A stretch of DNA of 64,000 nucleotides. Source: DAOMNO01 sp035443885. Lineage in GTDB: Bacteria > Planctomycetota > Phycisphaerae > Phycisphaerales > SM1A02. Under the pieces are notes generated by a model. It saw nothing but the letters and a program-made list of their open reading frames with translations. It did no database searches and had not been told where the DNA came from. The stretch lies in contig DAOMNO010000016.1 of assembly GCA_035443885.1 (NCBI GenBank), positions 14,446 to 78,445 on the forward strand, read 5' to 3'. This document shows, in pieces, positions 16,778 to 24,962 of this stretch (its first letter is position 1; the number at the start of each line of letters is the position of its first letter). The position numbers and the translations under genes are program-made.

Positions 16778-17455
16778 ATGATTGCCCTGACCCCCAACGA
16801 GTGCCGCGTTCTCGGCGTGCTGGTCGAAAAAGCACTGACCACGCCAGCCCAGTATCCCATGACGCTGAATGCGATCGTCAACGGCTGCAACCAGAAGAAC
16901 AACCGCGATCCTGTGCTGAATCTTGATGAAGAAGCAACCTTTGACGCACTCGAAGGCTTGCGAAACAAAGGCCTCGCGCGGGAAGTTATCATGACCGGCA
17001 GCCGGGTCGAGAAGTACCGGCATGTAGCCAAGGAAGCCCTCGAAACCGATACCGCTGGATTGGTCGTCCTCGTCGAGCTTCTGCTTCGCGGACCGCAGAC
17101 CGTTGGCGAGATACGTGGCCGGGCGTCTCGAATGCATCCGCTTGAATCCATCGAAGCCGTCGAACAAGCGCTCTCCCACCTGATCAACCGAGACAAACCC
17201 CTTGTAAAGGAGCTTCCGCCTTCACCCGGCACACGGGCAGCCCGCTTTGCCCAATTGCTCTGCCCCACGCTGCACCCGCTGGATGCGCCAGCGACATCAT
17301 CGCATCACGCCGGGACCGGGGCAGCACATCAGCAGGATCAACTCGTTGAGCGAGTCGAACAGCTTGAGCAGGATGTAAGCCGATTGAGAGATGCGATCGC
17401 CCGTCTTGCAGCCTCGCTTGGCGAAGCGAATCCGTTTGCAGGAACAAATCATTGA
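16778..17455 (+). CDS. YceH/DUF480 family protein, paired winged helix
   Basis: 225 residues. The start MIALTPNECRVLGVLVEKAL and TPAQYPMTLNAIVNGCNQKN are hallmarks of the YceH (DUF480) family, which folds as two winged-helix domains. The second domain contains LLRGPQTVGEIRGRASRM, and the protein ends with a helical, coiled-coil-like tail (LVERVEQLEQDVSRLRDAIARL). Members are cytoplasmic; a DNA-binding or regulatory role is suspected but not established. The gene is divergent from pdhA and its end overlaps the convergent GTPase gene by seven bases. No partner gene points to a pathway. Confidence 0.88.
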   Translation: MIALTPNECRVLGVLVEKALTTPAQYPMTLNAIVNGCNQKNNRDPVLNLDEEATFDALEGLRNKGLAREVIMTGSRVEKYRHVAKEALETDTAGLVVLVELLLRGPQTVGEIRGRASRMHPLESIEAVEQALSHLINRDKPLVKELPPSPGTRAARFAQLLCPTLHPLDAPATSSHHAGTGAAHQQDQLVERVEQLEQDVSRLRDAIARLAASLGEANPFAGTNH

Positions 17456-18858
17456 CCAGTGCCGGACTGTTTGATGCTCTGCTGTATTGTCTCTGCAAGT
17501 GAGGATTGAGCGCGTTCACGCGCCGCTTCGGCCAATCCACTGAGTGCGACGCTTTCGCCCAGTCTCGACCAACTCGGCGTCAGTCTCGCCTGTTGAATTG
17601 CTTCCGGTAAGCGAGAACGTCGTAAAGACGAATCTTGCTTCACTTCAACAGGTTGCTGGGCTGCGTGGCCGCGACGCAGCAGCGCGCGAGTCAGTGCAAC
17701 CTGTCTCGCTTCAAGCAACCGGATCGTCGCATCATCGCATCGCAATTCTGTTCGTCCTTTCAAGCGATCAAGCAGTCTCCTGCCATGCGTTCGCCCTGTT
17801 CCCAGTAATGCGCCGATCGCGGCACCCGCCGCTGTCGCGGTGCCCAGTGCCAGGCCGCCGACCATCGCATCCACCGCAAGCCCCGCCACCGCGCCCGCAG
17901 CAGCGCCGCCGCCCGCTCGAATGCCAAATTGCTTGAGCGCAGCTGGGCTGAATAGATCAAGGCCCCATTGTCCGTCGGTAAGCGGCAGGTCATCCGCCGT
18001 GTACTCATCGCGATGAAACCGGAACAATTCAAGCAACTGCTCAACGCATTGCTGTTCGCGACCGCGCACCAGCGATTTCAGATTGTCAGTCGCTTCACGC
18101 ATCTGCGCGGTATCACCATGCGGCACTGAAACACAGTACGCAGATGCATCAAGCAGCAAATCTGCGATCGCGTTTGATGCTGCAGTGATCAATCGATCAC
18201 GCTGCTGCTGACGATCTTCAATCAGAGCGTCGATAGCTTGACGATGGCCCGGCAGCAGCGTGCGCATCGTCTCAAACAGTCTTTGCTCGCCTTGGTCCGC
18301 CAGCACGACTGTGTCAAACTCGGCCACCGCGTGCAACCCGCATCGAGCGAGCTGCTCTCGCCACCCCGCAACACCCGCACCCATCACATTCCCTGGCGCG
18401 GTGAAGTTGAGCACGGGCACGACCGGCCGTGCACACATGGCCAGCACCGTCAGTTCATCGCGGTGCTTGCCAAGCACGCGGTCGCGAGCATCAATGACGT
18501 ATAGCGCGACATCGCTTTGCAGTACCTGTCGCAGCGCTTTGGCTTCCTGTGAAAAATGCCCCTCTGCTGCCGGTGATTTAAGAAACTGGTCAATGACATC
18601 TACCCCTTCCGTCCGACGATCGCCTCGCAACTTCTCAAGATGATCGAGAAGCGCAATGGAGTCCTCAAGACCAGGCGTATCGTACAGTTCTGCTGCAACG
18701 CGACCTTGAGCCAGGAGCGGTGCGCCTTCGACTTCTCGCGTAACGGCTGGGCGGTCCGACACTTCGCCAAACTCTGTATCGCGCAGCAGAGTGCGCATCA
18801 GCGAGGTTTTCCCCGTATTCGTGTGGCCAACGACGGCAATACGAAGGGGATGGCTCAT
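17449..18858 (-). CDS. DUF3482-family GTPase
   Basis: 469 residues. The N-terminal G domain (about residues 5-200) has the P-loop GHTNTGKTSL, a switch-II DTPG (YDTPGLEDS) and a downstream VLNFTAPG where NKxD would be, so nucleotide specificity is uncertain. The C-terminal part contains a Gly/Ala-rich amphipathic segment (about 325-370, AGGGAAAGAVAGLAVDAM and GTATAAGAAIGALLGTG) that may insert into or lie on the membrane. This arrangement matches DUF3482, which is usually encoded next to a DUF2868 membrane protein, as here; the two genes overlap as ATGA (18855-18858). A membrane-remodelling or stress role has been proposed for such pairs, but the function is unproven. Confidence 0.82.
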   Translation of the reverse strand: MSHPLRIAVVGHTNTGKTSLMRTLLRDTEFGEVSDRPAVTREVEGAPLLAQGRVAAELYDTPGLEDSIALLDHLEKLRGDRRTEGVDVIDQFLKSPAAEGHFSQEAKALRQVLQSDVALYVIDARDRVLGKHRDELTVLAMCARPVVPVLNFTAPGNVMGAGVAGWREQLARCGLHAVAEFDTVVLADQGEQRLFETMRTLLPGHRQAIDALIEDRQQQRDRLITAASNAIADLLLDASAYCVSVPHGDTAQMREATDNLKSLVRGREQQCVEQLLELFRFHRDEYTADDLPLTDGQWGLDLFSPAALKQFGIRAGGGAAAGAVAGLAVDAMVGGLALGTATAAGAAIGALLGTGRTHGRRLLDRLKGRTELRCDDATIRLLEARQVALTRALLRRGHAAQQPVEVKQDSSLRRSRLPEAIQQARLTPSWSRLGESVALSGLAEAARERAQSSLAETIQQSIKQSGTGQ

Positions 18859-21101
18859 TGCAGGGTCTCCGCGACAGCAATGTTGAACCGATGACGAAGC
18901 GAATCAAGCCAGTTTTTCACTTCCGTTGCATCACGAATCGCCTGTTCATGGTCGGGAATCGTCGCATCCAGTATTCGAGTAATGTCGGCTTCCGCATGCC
19001 CTTGCAATTCCAGCACCATCGCGAAGAGTACAGCAGCCCGGACCGCTGCTGCGACATTGTCGCCCGCTGTATTCGGAGCTTTCTTCTCGTGGCCAATCGG
19101 TTGCCAGATCGCTGCTACAGCAGCAGCAATGCCCGCCCACGCAGGCAGGGCGGCAATCGCCACCGGGCTGATGAGAAGTGATGCTGCGACACAGCCCAGA
19201 GCACCGGACAGCGCCCCCGCGGCCAACCACTTCGGACTCTTCCGAAGACGCATTGGCAAGAGTTCCGTCATGCGCGTGGCTCCGGATCGCATCTGCTCGG
19301 TCAAGCGGCCGATGTTGTTGCCTTCAATCAGGTTCTGCACATGACGGAATCCCAGAGACTCTCGCCAGCTTTCACTGCTGCTTTGATAAAGTGTTGCGAT
19401 AGCTCGATGAAGTTCAGCTTGCGCATCGGTTGTGGGCGCAGCTCCTTGATCGAACCATCGCTTAGCATGCGTGCGGATGAGTTCAAACGCCTCTTCAATG
19501 TGGCGCACCTGCTCAGGCGTGCGGCTATTCTCGCCTGCGAGTGAAGCGATCCTTTGAAGACCCGCAGCAGTGATGTGATCAAGATCGAGTTCAATAATTC
19601 GATCTTGCGCTACGCCTGCTTCAATGCACAGGCGGATCCAATCTGCAACGCGCGATGCGACACCTGCTGTATCCATCCCTCGTGAACGCAGCGACTGGCC
19701 GCCGGTCAGAATCACCGCCGCTGGTCGTGCAAGCCTTGCGACAATCTCGGCGATAAATCGACCGATCCCTCGATCGGGCGTGGTCGCAAGATCGCACACC
19801 ATCAGTACCACCGCAGGCTCGGTTGCGCTCTCTCCAATCGCAGCAAGCACGCTTCGGCGGTCATCACGAGATTCCACAACGCCCAAATCGTCCCACACCA
19901 CGTGAGGCGTACGGGGCGGCCAGACCGCGGGGCGTGCGATCTCAATGCCCACCATAGCGGGCGGACCGGCGGGGCGAATCCGTGGTGTGCCGGATGGATG
20001 TCCGGCAGAGATTGCGAACGCCGCGGGATTCGACGGACCGCCCACATCGTCACTCGTTTCACAGCGAGTCGGAGTGTCGAACAATCTTGATTCAAGCCTT
20101 GCATAACCTGGCAGGCGCGTATCGAGTGCGAATCGATTCGCAGCAGTGCGCCGGCGGCTGAGCGACCATCCGAAAAGCAATATGCGCGGTGCAAAGCCGT
20201 ATAGTACGATCGAACCAACGAGCAGGCTCGACCACGCCCGCCGCGATTCATCATCAAGTGTTCCAGTTCGGCCGGTCCACCTGCTTCGCGCAATCTGCTC
20301 GTCATCCGGCGAATCGAATCCGACGAAACTCGGCAGATACGACAAACCATGCGTAAGTCGAACGTAGTGTCGATCTTCAAGGATCGTCGTTTCCCACACA
20401 AACTGGTAGTGCCTCGTACTCAGCAGCAGCATGATCGCGCCGAGGCAACCGATGTTGAACGACAACCAAAGGCCGTGTGTGATTGAACTGAAGGTCCACC
20501 GGCCAATCAATCCTGTGGCGTGAATGTACGACCATGCGTGGACTGCGGCACGTGTGATGCGGCCGCGCTGAATCCGGCTGGTGAGCCATTGCGCCGCGGC
20601 CACTGCTGCTCTGCCCAGCGAGAGAAGACCCTCAGTCGGTCGCTGCCGCATCGATGACGCGACGACCAACACAAACCACGCTGCCAACATGAGCGTTTGA
20701 ACGCCAAGTACCGCACCGATCGCAACGTAGAAGTTCACAACAACGCCTTCTCCCCCCACTCCTCGGCCTAATGCGGCGAAAGCTGTTCCCGCACCGGCAA
20801 AGAGAGCCAGAATCCCCGCGCCGACAATCACCCACCCCGTTACCGTGTTGATCTGCCGCAAAGCTGCGCGAAGCTGCGCTGCCACCGGAAGCCGTGCGGC
20901 TCGCTCAATGATGCGGCTTTCAAGATCGCCTGTGATCGCGCGAGCAGCCAGCTCCGCGGATTCATCATGGATAGCCTCTGCCCCATCGCGTTCCAGCGCG
21001 CGTATCGCTTCAGCCAGCATGCGCGCCTCGAAGAGATCGCCTTGCTGTGCGACATGTCCAGGCGTCGTCCGCTGGTCACGACCGTCGTCCATTCCCCGCA
21101 T
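18855..21101 (-). CDS. DUF2868-family membrane protein, partner of the DUF3482 GTPase
   Basis: About 748 residues from ATG 21101 (MRGMDDGRDQRT); ATG 21092 is equally possible and the open frame reaches 21188. Neither start has a clear Shine-Dalgarno sequence. Transmembrane segments are visible near VTGWVIVGAGILALFAGAG, VNFYVAIGAVLGVQTLML and WLSFNIGCLGAIMLLLST, in SLLVGSIVLYGFAPRILLFGW, and in a C-terminal pair around LSGALGCVAASLLISPVAI. Between them is a large cytoplasmic domain (PAVVLMVCDLATTPDRG, ILTGGQSLRSRG) with an alpha/beta look. It is co-transcribed with and overlaps the GTPase gene. It is divergent from hpnC, so the two units share a promoter region of about 100 bases. Confidence 0.78.
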   Translation of the reverse strand: MRGMDDGRDQRTTPGHVAQQGDLFEARMLAEAIRALERDGAEAIHDESAELAARAITGDLESRIIERAARLPVAAQLRAALRQINTVTGWVIVGAGILALFAGAGTAFAALGRGVGGEGVVVNFYVAIGAVLGVQTLMLAAWFVLVVASSMRQRPTEGLLSLGRAAVAAAQWLTSRIQRGRITRAAVHAWSYIHATGLIGRWTFSSITHGLWLSFNIGCLGAIMLLLSTRHYQFVWETTILEDRHYVRLTHGLSYLPSFVGFDSPDDEQIARSRWTGRTGTLDDESRRAWSSLLVGSIVLYGFAPRILLFGWSLSRRRTAANRFALDTRLPGYARLESRLFDTPTRCETSDDVGGPSNPAAFAISAGHPSGTPRIRPAGPPAMVGIEIARPAVWPPRTPHVVWDDLGVVESRDDRRSVLAAIGESATEPAVVLMVCDLATTPDRGIGRFIAEIVARLARPAAVILTGGQSLRSRGMDTAGVASRVADWIRLCIEAGVAQDRIIELDLDHITAAGLQRIASLAGENSRTPEQVRHIEEAFELIRTHAKRWFDQGAAPTTDAQAELHRAIATLYQSSSESWRESLGFRHVQNLIEGNNIGRLTEQMRSGATRMTELLPMRLRKSPKWLAAGALSGALGCVAASLLISPVAIAALPAWAGIAAAVAAIWQPIGHEKKAPNTAGDNVAAAVRAAVLFAMVLELQGHAEADITRILDATIPDHEQAIRDATEVKNWLDSLRHRFNIAVAETLQ

Positions 21102-21202
21102 GGTACGTCCAGTGCGATGCCGCCGCCCGGATCGGCGCACTCGGTGGTTCCTGCGCGGAACCTTGGGTACAGTGTGCATCTGCCTCACATCGGCAAAGAA
21201 TC

Positions 21203-22180
21203 ATGACTGCCAATCCTGTCGATCAACTCTCACTCTACGGGCCGGATCGCTGCGACACGCTCAGTGTCGAGCAGGCGCGATCATGGTGTCGGCGGCTGGC
21301 ATTGGGGCATTACGAAAATTTCAGCGTACTCAGCAGTCTCGTACCCCGCACGCCACCTGAACTGCGCGACGACTTTGCAGCGGTTTACGCGTTCTGCCGG
21401 TGGGCGGACGATCTCGGTGATGAAATCGGCGACAGCGGACGTTCGCTTGAACTGCTGGCATGGTGGCGACGTGAGCTGGAGCAATGCTTCAGCGGCGATC
21501 CGCGGCATCCCGTCTTCATCGCGCTCCGCCCTACCATCGAACGGTGCAACCTGCCAATCGAGCCGTTCGACAATCTCATTTCAGCGTTTGAGCAGGACCA
21601 GCGCATTAATCGCTACGAAACGTGGGAGCAGTTGATCGACTACTGTCGCCGCAGCGCGGACCCGGTAGGACGACTCGTCCTGATGGTGTGCGGCGAGGTA
21701 ACGCCGGGGAACAAAGCCGGGTTGTTCCCGCTGAGCGATGCCATCTGCACCGCACTTCAACTCACGAATCATTGGCAGGATGTCAAACGAGACATTCTTG
21801 AACGTGATCGCATTTATATACCACAAGAACTGATTCGAATCGAGAACTTTGAGGAGCGGCTCATCGCCAGTGCAAAGCAGGGATGGGCTGTGGACCGAAC
21901 GTTCCTGCAGGAATCGCGTGAACTGATCCGCGAGTGCGTTGAACGAACGTGGAAACTCTATGAAACCGGCGAGCCGCTGCTCGACCGAGTCAGCAATCGT
22001 TCGCGCCCGCTGATCCTCTTGTTCGCACGCGGCGGCCAGCATGTGTTGCGCTCCATCGAAATGTGGAACTATGAAACCGTTCTGCACCGCCCCACACTCA
22101 CGCCATGGCGGAAGGCGTTGCTCGTCGCGCAGGCGTGGCTCAGCCGCGGACGCAGACGTGGCGCAGGAGTCGGGGCGTGA
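21203..22180 (+). CDS. hpnC: Squalene-synthase-like protein HpnC
   Basis: 325 residues from ATG 21203 (MTANPVDQLSLYG); longer frames run back into the divergent gene. The isoprenoid synthase fold shows YAFCRWADDLGDEIGD (first Asp-rich motif) and LTNHWQDVKRDILERDRIYI (second). In the three-step bacterial route HpnD condenses farnesyl diphosphate to presqualene diphosphate, HpnC converts that to hydroxysqualene and HpnE reduces this to squalene. Those three genes lie here in the order hpnC-hpnD-hpnE. The stop overlaps the hpnD start as GTGA. No squalene-hopene cyclase or sterol gene is in the window. Confidence 0.88.
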   Translation: MTANPVDQLSLYGPDRCDTLSVEQARSWCRRLALGHYENFSVLSSLVPRTPPELRDDFAAVYAFCRWADDLGDEIGDSGRSLELLAWWRRELEQCFSGDPRHPVFIALRPTIERCNLPIEPFDNLISAFEQDQRINRYETWEQLIDYCRRSADPVGRLVLMVCGEVTPGNKAGLFPLSDAICTALQLTNHWQDVKRDILERDRIYIPQELIRIENFEERLIASAKQGWAVDRTFLQESRELIRECVERTWKLYETGEPLLDRVSNRSRPLILLFARGGQHVLRSIEMWNYETVLHRPTLTPWRKALLVAQAWLSRGRRRGAGVGA

Positions 22181-23058
22181 ACGCGATTGCAATCGACCAT
22201 CCTCGCGAAGCTTTGCGCCACTGTGAGCGCATCACGCGCGAACGCGCTCGCAACTTTTATTATGGCCTGAAACTGCTGCCGGAACCGCAGCGATCCGCGA
22301 TGTATGCAATTTACGCGTGGATGCGGCAGGCAGATGATCTCGTTGACGACACGACAGATGATGCCGCGACAAAGGCCGCTCGCATCGCTGCGTTTCGAAC
22401 GGATACGGATCGTGCCATTCAGGGCGATCCCTCAAGTGATGATCCGATCTGGGTGGGATTGAGTTTTGTCGCCAATCGCTTCAAAATCGACCGCGCTGCG
22501 TTCCATGCTATGCTTGATGGACAGCTTGATGATGTGCGTGAAAGACGCTATCGCACATTCGATGATCTGCGCGAATACTGCTATCGAGTCGCCTCAACGG
22601 TCGGTCTTGTCTCCATCGCAGTATGGGGTTACGACGACGCTGCAGCGCCATCTCTCGCCGTCGATCGTGGCATTGCGTTTCAGCTCACGAACATTCTGCG
22701 AGACTTTCGCGAAGATTACGACGCCGGCCGAGTGTACCTTCCTGAAGAAGATTTCAAGCGACACGGCATCTCGCCCGTGGAACTCTATCAATGGTCGGTG
22801 CCCCAAGTGTGCGAAGCAATGCTCACGGAACAGCTTGCAAGAGCGGAGTCTTTTTATGAGCGATCCGCACCACTGGATCAGATGATTACACCGTCTTGTC
22901 GACCGACGTTGTGGGCGATGACCGCGATCTATCGCGGCCTGCTCGACAAGATGAAATCCAATCCCGCACAACTCGTCTCGGCCGAGCGTGTACGGCTGAG
23001 TCCCTTGGCCAAAACGATGATTGCCCTGCGAGCACGCTGGGGCGCACGTGGCGCATGA
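22177..23058 (+). CDS. hpnD: Presqualene diphosphate synthase HpnD
   Basis: 293 residues. I start it at GTG 22177, which overlaps the hpnC stop and gives the usual HpnD length; the ATG at 22105 lies inside hpnC. Motifs include RITRERARNFYYGLKLLP, YAIYAWMRQADDLVDD (first Asp-rich motif), YCYRVASTVGLVSIAVWG and QLTNILRDFREDYDAGRVYLP (second Asp-rich motif). The enzyme makes presqualene diphosphate from two farnesyl diphosphates. HpnC and HpnD are paralogues, and translation is coupled to both neighbours (GTGA and ATGA overlaps). Confidence 0.9.
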   Translation: MNAIAIDHPREALRHCERITRERARNFYYGLKLLPEPQRSAMYAIYAWMRQADDLVDDTTDDAATKAARIAAFRTDTDRAIQGDPSSDDPIWVGLSFVANRFKIDRAAFHAMLDGQLDDVRERRYRTFDDLREYCYRVASTVGLVSIAVWGYDDAAAPSLAVDRGIAFQLTNILRDFREDYDAGRVYLPEEDFKRHGISPVELYQWSVPQVCEAMLTEQLARAESFYERSAPLDQMITPSCRPTLWAMTAIYRGLLDKMKSNPAQLVSAERVRLSPLAKTMIALRARWGARGA

Positions 23059-24461
23059 GGACGAAAGTCATCATCATCGGCGGCGGGCTGGCTGGCCTTG
23101 CAGCAGCGATCCGACTCGCTGAGGCGGATTACGAAGTCGTCATTCTTGAAACCCGAAAGAAACTCGGCGGACGAGCGACGAGCTTCATCGATCCGAGATC
23201 AGGCGAAGTGCTCGATAACTGCCAGCATGTGCTCATGGGATGCTGCACGAATCTTATGGATTTGTACGACCGTCTTGGCGTACTCGACACCATTGAATGG
23301 CATCGCACGCTGTATTGGGCGTATGCAGAGAATGGATCCCCGAAACCAGACATCATGCAGGCCGGGTGGCTGCCCGCGCCGTTGCATTTCACAGGCTCGT
23401 TCAGGCGGATGCGGAACTTCAGCTCGCTGGAAAAGCGAGCGATCGCCCGTGCAATGTGGAAGATGATCCGCATGGGTACGGCTGGCAGGCTGGCTTGGAG
23501 CGATCGTCCATTCATGGATTTTCTTCGTGAATGCAATCAGCCCCAGCGCCTCGTCGAAGCGTTCTGGCAGACGATCGTCATCAGCGCATGCAACATGCCC
23601 GTCGAGCGCGTGTGCGCGAGCCACGCACTGCATGTGTTTCAGGAAGGATTTCTCGCCAACAAGTGGTCGTACACAATGGGGCTGGCCACGGTGCCCCTCT
23701 GGGAGTTGTATGAGCCTGCGGTTGAATACCTCCAAGAGCGTGGTGGAACGATTCGGCTTGGTTGCTCCGCGAAGGAGCTCCTGTACGACGGACAACGGCT
23801 CAGAGGCGTTGTAACGGACGAAGACACCATCTTCGGCGCAGCGATGGTTGCAGCCCTGCCGCCTGATCGCCTGCATAAACTGTGCACCACGACGATTCGT
23901 GAAGCGGACTCGAGACTCACTTCACTTGATAAGTTTGAGACAAGCCCGATTCTTGGCGTTCATCTTTGGTTTGATCGCCCGGTGATGGACCTGCCGCATC
24001 TCATTCTGGTCGAGCGCGGCGTCCACTGGCTTTTCAATAAGGGGATTGGAGAAGATGGCCGCCAACATCTTCATGCAGTTATCAGCGCAGCGGACGAGTG
24101 GATGGAACTGGATGAAACGCAGGTTGTCGAGCGCGTCCTTGCGGATGTGCGTAGCGTGCTGCCGCAGTCGGCGAATTTGAACCCGGTGGCATGGCGATCC
24201 GTCAAGGAGAAGCGTGCGACATTCGCGGCCGTGCCCGGCATCGACGCCATTCGGCCTCGTGCTGCGTCTTCGGGTCTCGGCCTGCAACCGGGCATATCAA
24301 ATCTCTATCTCGCAGGTGATTGGTGCGATACTGGCTGGCCTGCAACGATGGAAGGCGCCGTGCGCAGCGGCTACGCAGCAGCGGCAGCCATCGCTGGCGC
24401 TGGCGGCGTTGTCGAAGATGTGCCCCCCGGCCGATTCGCTGCGTGGCTGGGACTGCGGTAA
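23055..24461 (+). CDS. hpnE: Hydroxysqualene dehydroxylase HpnE
   Basis: 468 residues from ATG 23055, overlapping the hpnD stop as ATGA. The FAD-binding start reads KVIIIGGGLAGLAAAIRLAE, followed by the ETRKKLGGRATSF segment of the amine-oxidase/phytoene-desaturase superfamily; DNCQHVLMGCCTNL is typical of HpnE. The C-terminal FAD motif is NLYLAGDWCDTGWPATMEGA. It removes the hydroxyl of hydroxysqualene to give squalene, using a reduced flavin. A carotenoid desaturase is the main alternative, but the hpnC-hpnD context and the DNCQH motif favour HpnE. Confidence 0.9.
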   Translation: MRTKVIIIGGGLAGLAAAIRLAEADYEVVILETRKKLGGRATSFIDPRSGEVLDNCQHVLMGCCTNLMDLYDRLGVLDTIEWHRTLYWAYAENGSPKPDIMQAGWLPAPLHFTGSFRRMRNFSSLEKRAIARAMWKMIRMGTAGRLAWSDRPFMDFLRECNQPQRLVEAFWQTIVISACNMPVERVCASHALHVFQEGFLANKWSYTMGLATVPLWELYEPAVEYLQERGGTIRLGCSAKELLYDGQRLRGVVTDEDTIFGAAMVAALPPDRLHKLCTTTIREADSRLTSLDKFETSPILGVHLWFDRPVMDLPHLILVERGVHWLFNKGIGEDGRQHLHAVISAADEWMELDETQVVERVLADVRSVLPQSANLNPVAWRSVKEKRATFAAVPGIDAIRPRAASSGLGLQPGISNLYLAGDWCDTGWPATMEGAVRSGYAAAAAIAGAGGVVEDVPPGRFAAWLGLR

Positions 24462-24684
24462 CCCAAATGGATGAGCCTCGCCTGTGTGGGGGTCAACCTG
24501 CTGTTTTTAATGTAAGAAGGCTGTTTGGATTACGCAGATGAACGATGCGCTCGACATGCGTTACGGTTTTATCTATCATGCCGCGTTGATACAAGCCAGG
24601 GCATGCACGTCACATCTCTGCTCGGTTCGGCTCGCTCGTGGGTGGCCAATCGGAACGTATGACGGTTGAAGAAAGGGGCCAACC

Positions 24685-24888
24685 ATGGCATCCGGAACTG
24701 TTGCAAAGTTTTTTGATCAGAAGGGCTACGGCTTCATCACACCAGATGATGGAGGCAAGGATCTCTTCGTTCACTTCAAAGACGTGAAGATGGAAGGCTT
24801 CGTCTCACTGTCGCCCGGCCAGCGCGTCGAATTCGAAGTCGTTCACGAAGGCAAAGGCCCGAAGGCTACGAACGTCATCCCAAGCTGA
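24685..24888 (+). CDS. Cold-shock domain protein
   Basis: 67 residues, one cold-shock domain. RNP1 is KGYGFITP and RNP2 is LFVHFKD, both intact with their aromatic nucleic-acid-contacting residues. It binds single-stranded RNA or DNA and probably acts as an RNA chaperone. AAAGGGG lies before the ATG, and about 220 bases separate it from hpnE, enough for a structured leader of the kind seen in cold-induced csp genes; I cannot show cold control. An intrinsic terminator follows directly, so it is a monocistronic gene. Confidence 0.95.
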   Translation: MASGTVAKFFDQKGYGFITPDDGGKDLFVHFKDVKMEGFVSLSPGQRVEFEVVHEGKGPKATNVIPS

Positions 24889-24913
24889 ATCACCAGTGAT
24901 TCGCAAGACTTAG

Positions 24914-24942
24914 CCGCCTCGCATGAGGCGGTTTTTCTTTTT
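24914..24942 (+). terminator. Intrinsic terminator of the cold-shock gene
   Basis: A seven-base-pair stem, CCGCCTC with GAGGCGG and a four-base loop, is followed by TTTTTCTTTTT. It lies 25 bases after the csp stop. Confidence 0.92.
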
Positions 24943-24962
24943 GCGCCGTGCGGAAGTGATGA

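Noticed and set aside
24539..24670. 43-codon open frame upstream of the cold-shock gene
   Set aside because: No Shine-Dalgarno sequence and no protein-like character; this stretch is better read as the csp leader.
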